Part shown: positions 26,201 through 38,200 of the stretch, piece by piece
Layout: each line of letters opens with the position of its first letter
Position numbering within the stretch: position 1 is the stretch's first letter
Source: Cordia subcordata
Lineage: Eukaryota; Streptophyta; Magnoliopsida; Boraginales; Cordiaceae
Direction of reading: 5' to 3'
NCBI GenBank assembly: GCA_028554755.1
Contig: JAPTOF010000005.1
Coordinates: forward strand, 7,883,501-7,947,500
Length of the DNA stretch: 64,000 nt
Program-made: the position numbers and the translations under genes
The notes under the pieces: model-generated
The model's database searches: none
What the model was told of the DNA's origin: nothing
The model's input: the letters and a program-made list of their open reading frames with translations, nothing else

Positions 26201-29200
26201 TGACAATCGACTTCAATATGCTTAGTCCTTTCATGGAAGACGGGATTGGTTGCAATATGCATTACTGCTTGGTTATCATATATTAACTTCATAGGCTGAG
26301 AGCAATCTTCCCCAAGTTCCTTCAGCAAATGTTTCACCCAAATTAACTCATACACCGTTAATGCCATAGCTCTATATTCAAATTTTGCACTTGAGCGGGC
26401 TACGACTGATTGTTTTTTACTTTTCCAAGAGATGAGATTTCTGCCAACGAACACACAGTAGCCAGAGGTGGACCGCCTATCATCTGGATATCCTACCCAA
26501 TCTGCGTTAGAATAGCCAACAATGCTCATGCCTTCTCCTCTCTTTTTATCTAGCAGCCCTATCCCTGGAGCACTCTTAATGTACTGTAGGATACAAATGA
26601 TAGCATCCCAATGACTTTTTTGTGGTGAATTCAAGAATTGACTGACCACGCTCACTGCAAAGGAAATATCTGGGCGAGTTACAGTAAGATAATTGAGCTT
26701 GCCTACCAACCTTCTGTATCTTCCTGGATCTTTTAATTGATCCCCTCATTTCGTAGAAGTTTGACATTTGGGTCCATTGGTAACTCACAAGGTTTGCACC
26801 CAAGCATTCCGGCTTCTGTCAACATATCAAACGCATATTTATGCTGAGAAATAAAAATACCTTGATTTGAACGGGCAACTTCAATTCCAAGAAAGTAGTG
26901 CAATGATCCCAAGTCTTTTGTTTGAAAGTGCTGATGTAAACATGCCTTCAAGTCACATATACCTGTAAGATCATCACCTGTTATGATAATATCGTCAACA
27001 TAAACAATTAGTAACAAACGTTTGCCAGCGGAGGTGTGTCGATAAAAGACCGAATGATCGACCCCACATCTTGATAATCCAAACTTGATGACAACCTCAC
27101 TGAATCGGCCAAACCATGCTCGAGGTGATTGTTTAAGACCATACAATGATTTCTTTAACCGACATACCTTACCGGACTCCTCCTGAGTAACAAACCCTGG
27201 TGGTTGCTCCATATATACTTCTTCTTCAAGTGAACCATTAAGGAAAGCATTTTTAATGTGAAGTTGATAAAGTGGCCAGTCAAACATAGCTGCAAGTACA
27301 AGAACAATATGAACTGAAGGCATCTTAGCAACAGGAGAAAAAGTATCTTCATAATCAACACCATAAACCTGTGTATATCCTTTTGCGACCAGGTGGGCCT
27401 TCAAGCGATCCACAGTTCCATCAGGAGAACACTTTCAGTATAGACCCAACGACAACCAACAACGGTCTTCTCAAGAGGTAGATCTACCAAATCCCATGTA
27501 TTGTTAGTTTGTAAAGCTGACATCTCTTTCACCATTACAGCATGTCAACCCGGATGACCAAGTGCCTTTGTTACATTAGACGGGACCGACACAGATGAAA
27601 GGGAAGCAACAAACGACGGATACGAGGGTGATAGAGATCACGAAATTAGATATCGGATGTTTAGTAGTACAAGAGTGAATATCTTTACGAAGTGCAATTG
27701 GAACATCCAAGTCGAAGGGTGGAAGAGACAAAAGATCCAAAGAGAGCGAAACCAGTGGCACAAGAGCAGCAATAGGTGGGCAATTATGTCGATGATAAGT
27801 CTTGAGGTCCGAACGATCCAAGCGTGACAGGGCAGGATCGAGGGATGGTGGCCCAGGTGAAGGCGGGACATCCAACGAAGCACTAAAGAGGGGCACAGGA
27901 AGTGGAAGATCATCAACTACTAATGTATAGGAATAGGACGTAGAAGAAAAGAAGGGTTGAGACTAAAAAAAGTGACATCAGCACAACAAAAGAACTTATT
28001 CAACTCAGGAAAATAGCAACGGTAGCCTTTTTGATGACGAGCATACCCAAGGAAAACACACTTGATGGCACCCAATTTATCAAACCCAGGAGTCAAGATA
28101 TGAACAAAACAAACACACCCAAATACCTTAGGTGGTAATAAATAAATAGACTGATGGGGAAAAAGAATAGAAAACGGTATTTTGTTTTGAAGAAATGAGG
28201 AAGGCATGTGATTGATGAGATAACAGGCATTGAGAACAGCATCGTCAAAAAAACGAAAAGGAACAATCATATGAATAGCAAGGGTATGAGTAGTCTCAAT
28301 TAGGTGCCTATTCTTACGCTCAGCAACCCCATTTTGCTGAGGGGTGTAAACGCAAGAAGATTAATGTATAATGCCACTATTTTGAAGAAAAGAAGAAAAA
28401 AACGTAGAAAAATACTCTTTGACATTGTCACTTCGCAAAATACGGATAGATGCATTAAACTGATTTTTTGCTTCAGCATAAAAGAGAGAGAACATGGAAA
28501 ATAAACTCAAAACGATCTTTTATTAAATATAACCAAGTAACACGAGAATAGTCATCAATAAAACTAACAAAATAACGGTATCCAAACTTGGAACCATGAC
28601 GACTAGGTCCCTAAATATCAGAATGAACTAATTCAAATAGCGCATTAGCCTGCTTATTGACACGATTAACAAAAGATATGCGACTATGTTTACCTAACTG
28701 ACAAGACTCACAGTTGATATCCCTAACACTACCCAAACTAGGAATCATGTGCTTAAGACTTGAAAGGTTGGGATGACCAAGACGGCTAAGAATGACTGTA
28801 GGTGTGGAAACGGCTGTAAAAGCTGTAGAAGAATTAGTATCAAGGTAGTAAAGGCTACCAGATTCATGCCCTGTGCCAATCCGCTCATGTGTTCTCTGAT
28901 CCTGAATAACCACAGAATTGGATGTAAAAGTGACAGAACAATTAAATGATTTAGTTAACTGACTGATAGACAATAAATTGCAAGAGAAATCAGGATGGTA
29001 CAAAACTGAAGAAAGGTAGAGAGAGAATGTGGGAGATGACAAACCAATACCAGACACAGTAGCAGAAGAACCATTTGCAAGTCTGACCGGGGAGATAGAC
29101 TTAGGGGGTTGAATAAAAGAGAAAAGAGAACAATTACCGCTCATATAATCTGAAGCACCAGAGTCTAAAATCCACTTAACAGCGCTAGATGAGGACTGAG

Positions 29201-32200
29201 AAAGATAGGCAGTTGTAGTAGGGGAAACATGTGCAAACGAAGCAGTGGAAGGTTTGGCAGCTTGTTGCAAAGCTTGCAACTAAAGATAATACTTGTACTC
29301 TACTTTAGACAAGTTAAAGGTAGGATAACTAGAGTTGGCTTGCTGCGGTGACGGAACTGTCGGAGTTGATTCTTCATTGTTGACATGGGCGGCATTAGCA
29401 CTGTTAGAGGGTCGACCATGCAGATCCCAGCATTTGTCCTTAGTATGTCCCAACTTGTTACATTAGTTGCATTATGGTTGAGAAGCATTACCGGATCGCC
29501 CTCATCCACAATTACCACCACGACTGCGACCACGACCACCGCGGGAAGCATTATCCTGACGTCCATCAGGCTAAGGTTGGACAAGCAAAGCGGATTGGTT
29601 TGATGGATTTTGGACAAGATTCCCAATAGATGCACGATCAAGGCGCGAATAAACTACAGACATTGACGGTAACTCTGGTCCTGAAAGAATCTGAGATCGA
29701 ACAGACTCATACTGAGGAGGAAGGCCACGAAGCATAAGCACAACAAAGTATTGTTCACATTATTTTCGTGTATCATCAGTATCAGTAGGGAAGATATCAT
29801 TGTACTCAGACATGGCACGTCGAAATCGACCAAAATAAACTTAAAGACCACGATCATCCAACTGAATGCGGAGGAGATCATTGTCAATATCATAGATGCG
29901 ACTAACATTGCTGGTATACATCTCTTTCGCCAAAGTCCATATAGCCTTACAAGAAAGACACTCACCAAAGATATTATGCAATTCAGGTTCAATGGATTGC
30001 AATAGTAAACTGTTAAGTTGTGCATCAACGCAGCCCCAAGTCCGTTTATTAGCAGGTGACAAAGTAGTTGGAACATCGTTAGTTAAATGGTCTTCCAAGT
30101 CTTGCCCTCGAAACCATAATGTAATGGCAGAACACCAATGGGAGTAATTTCGACCAGTGAGTTTGGTCGTAGTAATAGTGGGGGTGCCATTGAATGTGGG
30201 TACGACAACAGAGGTAACAGACTCAGTAACAGTAGTAGAATTACTAGTAGCGTCGTTGGAGGGATCCATACTAATCATCAACACTCAATCAAAATAAAGG
30301 GGAAAGGCAAGAAGACCGATAAAAAAGAGAACAACCACACTAACAACCTGTCATAATATCTTCCTTGTTGAGGTGTTACTCCTCTATTCCTCTCTCTCTT
30401 TTTTTTTTTTGAGGTTTAAGAGAGACAGACAACAAAAACCAAAACCATGGACAAACTAAGCAAAAAAATTCACCGACGCGAATAGTAACCCGCGTACAGT
30501 GCCTCGCGCGAACAGCAACTCGCGTGAACAGTGCCTCATGTGAACAGTATTATTATTATTATTTTATTTTATTTTATTTTTTGTGTGCAAGATGTTTTGG
30601 TGGATTTTGTGGGTGTGAGGGTGGGTAAGTATTTTGAAAGAAACCCTGATGTCTTGACCTAGCTCTAGATGCCATGTTGAAAGAAATAAGACATTAGAAT
30701 TGAAGAGAATGACTTAATACATATTGTGTATTTGGCCCTATTTATAACATACAAAGTTTCCTATTTCTCCACTTACCATAATGGAGAATAGCCATAACTC
30801 TATTACCATAACTCTATTGTCATAACTCTATTACCATATTTCTACTACTAACAAGTTCTAAACACAGCTAGATTAGAGACACTCAGAAGCAAACTATCCT
30901 TAGCTATTCCAACCAAGTTTAGTTTGATGAGATGTTAAAGGAAAGAATATAGCTGTGTAATTGTCTAGTAGTTATTCAGATGAGTATTGTAAAAATGACA
31001 GCTGTCATGCAGTAGAAGCTAGTGCTGTGTAACTGTTTAGTAGTTATTCAGATGAGTATTATAAAAATGATAGCTATTGTTGAGAGAGAAAGAAGATATT
31101 TTGTATTCATTGAGTTATGAAATGATACAATCAGTCAGCTATTTATAGCTAATAACAAGAGAGTTAGTTAGTAACACATGTCAGCATCTTATGTAAGTAA
31201 CTCTCTAGATAACTAACTCAGTTACACATTCATATATCATCACATGCTATATAAAGCCAACTGCCTAACTACCTAGCTGTACAACTATCCCTAACATCCC
31301 CCCTCAAGCTGAGCCTTGGTAAAGCCAGGGGAAGCTTGTCTCTGAGTGCAGCAAATTTGGCATTTGGCAAAGCTTTTGTAAGAAGATCTGCCAGTTGATA
31401 TTCTGAAGAGATATGAGAGATAGATAGCCTTTTGGCTGTGACTTGTTCTCTAACAAAATGGTAATCTATCTCTATATGTTTGGTTCTTCCATGATAGACA
31501 GGATTCTGAGCTAGTGCTAGAGCAGAAACACTATTACTAATAAGATGTGGTGTAGCCATAGAAATGTGTAGATCAGCTAGAATATAAGAAAGCCATTTGA
31601 GTTCAGCTGCACCCTGAACCATAGCTCTATACTCTGCCTCTATAAAAGATCTGGCTACAGTTGCTTGCTTTTTAGAGGTCCAGGAAATGAGATTTGGCCC
31701 TAGAAACACACAAAATCCTGTTGTAGACTTCCTGTCATCTAAACTGCTAGCCCAATCATTATCAGTGTAACATTGTAATGCAAAATCTCCTGGAGTAAAT
31801 CTGAGGCCAAGAGACAGAGTGCCTTTAAGATATCTGAGAATTTTATTGAGAGAAAGAAAATCTGCATTGGTAGGAAAGTGCATATACTGACAGATAGAAT
31901 TGATAACAAACTGTAAATCTGGCCTGGTGACAGTTAAATACTGCAAATTGCCTACTAAGCTTTTGAATTTGGTAGGATTAGAGTAGGGCAGAGTAGCCTC
32001 CTTTCCTGAGTCATTATACTTGGATTGAGATGGATTAGGACAGGAATTACAGTCTGTCATACCTGCCTTATTGAGTAGATCTTGAGCATATTTAGTTTGA
32101 TGAAGAATGACTGAATTTCCTGAATAACTAACTTCTATACCAAGAAAATATGAGAGGTAGCCAAGATCTTTCATTGCAAACTGAGCACTCATAGCCTTGA

Positions 32201-35200
32201 TGAGATCATGAATAGCTGATGAAGAACTGCCAGTGACAAGAATGTCATCAACATACACAAGAACCACTAGAATACATGATGCAGAAGAGTATACAAACAG
32301 AGATGTATCTGCTGCACTGCATTTGAACTATTGAGATATTAGGAATGAATATAGCATGTTGTACCAAGCCCTTGGAGCCTGTTTTAAGCCATAAAGTGAC
32401 TTCGTTAGCTGACAAACATGAGAGGGATAATTAGAATCAACAAATCCCTGTGGCTGCTCCATATAAACTATTTCTTCAAGATTCCCATGTAAAAAAGCAT
32501 TAGACACATGCAACTGCTTAATTTGCCAATGAAAATGCAAAGCTAGGCTTAAAACAATCCTTATTGTTTGAGGTTTGACTACTGGACTAAAAGTCTCCCT
32601 GTAATAAATTCCCTCTTCTTGATGAAAACCTTTAGCTATTAGCCTAGCTTTGTACCTAGCAATGGAACCATCTGAGTTCCTTTTAATTCTGTAAACCCAT
32701 TTGCAACCTATTGGTTGTCTGTCTGAAGGAGGGGGAACAAGTACCCATGTGTTCTGCTGTTGAAGAGCTTTATATTCTTCAGTCATAGCAGTCACCCAGT
32801 AGGGTGAAGCAGCAACCTCTTTATAGCTATGTGGTTCTGATTCTGGTGGCATTAGAGTAATGGCACTTAGTGAATAGAGTGGTGATGGTAAATGCCCAGT
32901 TTTTGATCTAGTAAGCATGGGATATGTAGATTGTGAAATTCTATGACCGATAGTAGAAGAAGAATTTGGAGAAACTGAAGCAGAATTAGAACCTGTTGTA
33001 TGGGAGGACTGTAAGGCAGGAGTGGAATGTGAGTTAATATCTGTAGCAGGAGCAATGGTAGGAAAGGTAGACATCTGTTCAAGAGTATGATCTGATGAAG
33101 GCAGTTGTGTGAAGAAAGAGTCAGATGAAATGGGTTCAGAAACCTGAAATGTTGGAATAAATGCTGCAGGTGTCAGAGAACTTATTTGAGATTGAGTTAA
33201 TGCCTGATAAGGAAACTAAGATTCAAAGAACTTGACATGTCTTGAAATATACACTCTATGTGTAGTAGGTTCAAGACATCTATACCCTTTTGTATTTGGG
33301 CAATAACCCAAAAATATGCAGGGCAGTGACTTGGTTTGAAGTTTATGAGTGTTATAAGGCTTGATCCATGGAAAACATAGACAGCCAAAAGCTTTTAGAT
33401 GATCATAAGTAGGGATTGTATTATATAAACACTCATATGGAGTTTTGTTATCAAGAGTGGAGGATGGAAGCCTATTGATGAGATAGTTAGCAGTAGCCAG
33501 GGCTTTCAACCAAAATTTTGGTGTTAATGAACTGTGTGTGAGAAGAGCTATAGTGGTTTCCACAAAATAAAGGTGTTTCCTTTCAACCTTTCCATTTTGC
33601 TCTGGAGTATGAGGACAGGTTGTCTGATGAATGGTTCCCTCTTTTTGCAAAAGAAGTTTAAAATTGTTATTCACATATTCTTTGCCATTGTCAGTTCTCA
33701 AGGTTTTAATGTTGGCTTGAAATTGAGTGTGAATTAAGGATATAAAACTAACATAAGCAGAAAACACATCAGATTTAGCTTTCAATGGATATAGCCAACA
33801 ATATTTGGTGTAATCATCAATGAACAGTAAGTAATATCTATATTGCATACATGAAGGAATAGAGGCAGGACCCCATACATCAGAGTGGACTAACTGGAAT
33901 GGAAAAGAACTTCTAGTGCTAGAAAGATTAAATGGCTGTTTATGAGACTTTGCCATTGCACAATTAGTACATTGAGCACTAGAATAGTTGAGTTTTACAT
34001 GTAATGAAGAAGACAGACTAGAAGTCATATTTCTAGAGGGATGACCTAATCTAAGATGCCAAAGGTTGTCACGTGGAAGCTTGTGAGTTGGCAGTTGAGA
34101 CTAACATTGCAAAGCCTGAGGTGAAATGCAGGAGGAGACCTTGCAAGTAGAAGGAATGGGATAGAGACCTTGCTCACAAGGGCCTTGGAACATCACTTTG
34201 TTGGTGAGTTTGTCTAGAACCTGCACTCCCTCAGAAGTGAACAAGATAGAACAGTCATTGTCTTTAGTTAGTTGGTAGATTGAAAGTAGATTGGAGGAAA
34301 TGGAGGGAACATACAAGACATTAGATAGTATGAAAGAAGTTGAAGGAGTGGATAGAGTTCCCTGACCCATACTAGTTATAGAAAGTGCAGAGCCATTACC
34401 TACAACAACTGATTCAAACCCATAGTATGGTTGAGACTGCTGCAGCTGTGAAGGATCATGAGTTATATGAGCAGTTGCTCCAGAATCAAAATACCAGTTA
34501 GATGAAGAGGCTGTATGTGACCCTTGTGCAAAAGTGGCCTGATTAGCTTGCATTGTGAGATGAGCCTGAAGAGGATTCTGATTTCCCATGACTGGTGGTG
34601 TATTATAATTTTGAGTATCCAACCTATACCAGTAGTACACAGCTGTATGATTGAACCTACCACAAATCTGACACTGAGTAGTACTTTGAGCAGAAGTAGA
34701 CTGATTTGTACTTGGATTTGGAGGCCTGGTGTTAGGACTGAATTGATTTTGAGGGAAAGAACCTCGCCTGCCTCCTCTGTTACCTCTTCCTCTATTATTT
34801 TGTCTTCCCCTGCCTCTGTTGTAACCCCCTCTAGTGACTGTATACGCTTGAGTATTCGAAGTTTGAGTGCTGCAGAGAGCAGAGTGAAGGTCAGAGGAGC
34901 TTGAGTCAGTGAGAGTAGTAGCTTTAGTAAACTGAAGGTTTAATTCCTCAGTTATAAGAAGACTACACAATTCCCTGACAGTAAGAGGATCTTTCCTGAC
35001 TCGAAGAGATGACTTTAAAGCTTCATAGGACTGTGGCAATCCTTTTAGAATGATAAGAGCTAAGTCCTCTTCTCGAATAATGTCTCCTGCTGCAGCCAAT
35101 TGATCTGTGATCTTCTTGGCATAGTCAAGGTATGCTCTCATAGTTTGATTGTTAGTTTTAGCTAGAGAATAAAGCTGCATCTTTAGCTGATGAAGATGAG

Positions 35201-38200
35201 ATCTACTTTGAGAGCTATACCTTTCTTCTAGAGCTTGCCAAATTTCATTACATGTCTCAAGATGATAAACTTGAGCAAACACAGATGAAGTGAAAGTAGC
35301 CACAAGACATGATCTCAAATGGCCATCTATGATAATCCAGTTATTGTATGCAGGATATGGAGAAAGAGAACCATCAGTTGCAGAAATAGCTTTTGGTGGA
35401 CAAGGAGTAGTACCATTCACATGCCCTAGAAGGCCATTAGGCTTAAGAATTCCAACAATTTGAGACCTCCAAAGAATGTAGTTAGTATCATCAAGTTTGT
35501 GTTGGATTAATGCACTGAGATTCTGAAACATGTGCCTCAACCCAGGATCTAAAGATAAATCTGAAGGTAAAGCCATTTTGACTAGGGTTTTGATCGCAAG
35601 TGAGAACTTAAAAAGTTAGATGATTAGATGGAGAGAACTGAAGTTGTTGATAGAAAGGCTCGCACTGAAGCAAGGAGTGATTTGATAGAATTTGGGAACT
35701 AGGTAAGAAGATTGTGAGATTTGATGAAGAAAACCCTAGAAGATGATGAATTAGCAATGAAAAATAGTAAAGAAGATATTTACCAACTCTGTGATGATGA
35801 AAAAAGAGCTGATTGAAGCTTGAACTTGAAGGCAGCCATGGAAGCTTGAGAAAGAAGCTTGAAGAAGAAGATTCGAAAAAAAAAAAAATTTCAGGTCAGA
35901 ACCTTGCCTGCTCTAGATACCATGTTGAGAGAGAAAGAAGATATTTTGTATTCATTGAGTTATGAAATGATACAATCAGTTAGCTATTTATAGCTAATAA
36001 CAAGAGAGTTAGTTAGTAGCACATGTCAGCATCTTATGTAACTAACTCTCTAGATAACTAACTCAGTTACACATTCATATATCATCACATGCTATATAAA
36101 GCTAACTGCCTAACTGTCTAGCTGTACAACTATCCCTAACAGCTGTCATGCACTAGAAGCTAGTTAGAATAACTAACTGCAAGTCAATTGCACTAAGGTG
36201 CATGTATGCAACTATAAAAACTATTCCTGTACATCACATCAATATGATACAGAAACTTTCTGCAACAAAATGCTGTCTTCTCTTCTCTTCCTATCTCAAC
36301 AATCTCTGATGAAGAAAGCCTAGGGTTCTAAGCTGTGATGAGCACGTGTGGAAAAAAAAAAAACAAAAGAGTCCAGGAGTGTTTCCTAGCTTTGAATACC
36401 ATGAGAAAGTGAGAGAGAAGAGAGAATTTGAGATATTCTCATTATTGCTAATGATTAGTTACATGAGTCACACATGGTATTTATAGGCAGCTACATAACC
36501 TCCACTAGTACTAGCTATTCTAACTGCCTAACTAACTCTGACTTTACCAGTTACATATATAATTCTCTAGATCCTTCTAGATTCCTAGCTAACTCCTTAT
36601 CATTATGTTGAGTATTGCCATGTGAAAGAGTAAGCATTAAGGTGCTGCTTCAAAAGTGTCCTTTGTCCTTTGGGACATATAGTAGTTGAAAGGTAACTTT
36701 GCTATGAGTTCCTATGTAAACATGCCTTAAGTTTCTGTTTGTAAAGGAAAAAAATCATTGATGCTTTTGTCTCATAAGAGGTGAAGAAATTTGAGAGAAC
36801 TAGAACCTTTATTGTACTTAAGAAACATATTCAGTTCCCCTCAATTTGATAATGTTGAACACTTCATATATGTTGGAGTTGTTGAGTCAAAGCCTTACCT
36901 TGTCAACATCTTTTATGCATCTCCCTCTAACATTATGACTTGACTTATTTATGTAAGATTTTTAAGTTCTGATAAGCATGGCATAATGTGTGGCAGGCCA
37001 CTGTTTGCAAGTAGCTTCCTTACTACCATAAACATTATGCTGGATCAGACAAAGCACGATGAGATGTGCATTATTGGATGCCATGCACTATTTGATTTTG
37101 TAAATTTTCAGGTGATTCATATTTGTTTGCCATTTTATTTTCATCACTTTATATACTGCTTACATATACTTGTTGAACTTATCAGTAAGAAAGCTTATGC
37201 CATTATTATATTGTGTAGAGCGATGGCACTTATATGTTTAATTTGGAAGGCTTGATTCCAAAGCTCTGTCATCTAGCTCAGGAGGTGGGGGAGGATGATA
37301 GAGTGATGAGTTTGCGATGTGCTGGGCTTCAAGCTCTCTCTTCTATGGTGCACTACTTAGACTACGACAAACTTATGTTATTATATGTGTATATTATTTC
37401 TAATCTGTGAAATTATTCAAATGGTCAAAACTAGGTTGACTTCTGTCTAGTTTGAATGTATAAAGACTCAATAATTCTTGATTCAGAAAATTCTATATTG
37501 TCTTCGGTAGATCACTCTTCAGCAATAATATTGTTGTGCCATTTCCTTGTTTAACTGGATTTTACAGATAATTTCTTGTTTACCTGGACTGGGACTAGCC
37601 CTTCTGAAATTCACCATTCATAGTGTAAGTAACAGTAAAGTGACAGTCCAGTTGACATATTTGGCACTAACAGCAGCCATATAAAGAGTAGTGGAGTGAA
37701 TCAATTATTTGTTACTGTTACTCTTTTTCACACTCAATAGACTACATCAATTTTGATCTCCAAATCATGTAAATACTTCTTGTGCAGTTTCCTGCAGTTT
37801 CCTTATAGTTTTCTTGGAACTCTTATTTGAGTACCAATAGAGCGGAACTTATGTCCAGCTTTCTTTTCGTTCAGGAAACTATGAATATAACAAACCTCTG
37901 CTGCATGTAAATCTTGTGACACTAGACTGCTGTTGTGGATTATTGTTTCTTCTTTTGAATGACTACACTAAATGACCCATTTGATGTTAAACTTTTCATT
38001 TGTTTGTTTTATATTTCTTGTATGTCAACTGACTCTCATTTTTTGATGAATTTTGAAGATCAAAAGTGATGAATATGTTCCTTTTTTGACTCAGTTCTTT
38101 GTATCCTATTTGGGTTCGAGCATAATATGCCTTTCTAATTTCCAATGTTTCAGTTACTATTACAATTTGTTGGATATTCCAGCTAGTTTTATCTATTTGT

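Larger units (their letters stand above)
25859..30853 (-). mobile_element. Copia element C, full-length, minus strand
   Basis: LTRs 25859-26036 and 30675-30853 (about 178 bp) are flanked by the perfect duplication AGTTC (25854-25858 and 30854-30858). A polypurine tract adjoins the inner edge of the 3' LTR (26037 onward) and a primer site reading TGGCATCTAGAGC adjoins the 5' LTR. Total 4995 bp. By eye the two LTRs differ at about six positions plus one indel. Order on the minus strand is gag, protease, integrase, reverse transcriptase, RNase H, with several stops. It interrupts element D just before the end of its pol. Confidence 0.95.
31078..36141 (-). mobile_element. Copia element E, full-length, minus strand
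   Basis: LTRs 31078-31296 and 35923-36141 (219 bp each) differ at about six positions by eye. Flanking five bases are GCTAT (31073-31077) and GCTGT (36142-36146), a target duplication with one change. The primer site TGGTATCTAGAGC adjoins the 5' LTR and a polypurine tract adjoins the 3' LTR (31297 onward, reversed 'tcccccctcaagctg'). Total 5064 bp. Short LTRs and size fit the Ale/Retrofit-type Copia group, though this lineage call is tentative. It is the best preserved element here. Confidence 0.95.
21109..36301 (+). mobile_element. Copia element D, interrupted by elements C and E
   Basis: The 5' LTR is 21109-21331, followed at once by a primer site TGGTATCTAGAGC. Coding remnants run 21690-25853 and resume at 30859. 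The 3' LTR begins at 30933, is split at 31077 by element E and resumes 36142-36301. The target duplication ATCTC is seen at 21104-21108 and 36302-36306. The interrupting elements account for about 10 kb, leaving about 5.1 kb for D. Many stops and frameshifts and clearly diverged LTRs make it older than C and E. Confidence 0.9.
12343..36996 (+). other. Giant intron 3 of the EFR3-like gene (about 24.7 kb)
   Basis: The donor after codon 'AT' at 12342 and the acceptor before 36997 rebuild a methionine codon and join two conserved segments (...SCEQQM and PLFASSF...), exactly as in the family. Non-transposon sequence is confined to about 12343-13712 and 36603-36996; the rest is retrotransposon or unassigned repeat-like sequence. 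Confidence 0.9.

Noticed and set aside
34524..34904. 126-codon plus-strand frame within element E
   Set aside because: Antisense shadow of the element's gag-protease frame.
12343..36996. Assembly chimera as the cause of the giant intron
   Set aside because: Splice phase is exact, both edges are single-copy intron-like sequence, and insertion junctions carry target duplications, all expected of real insertions.
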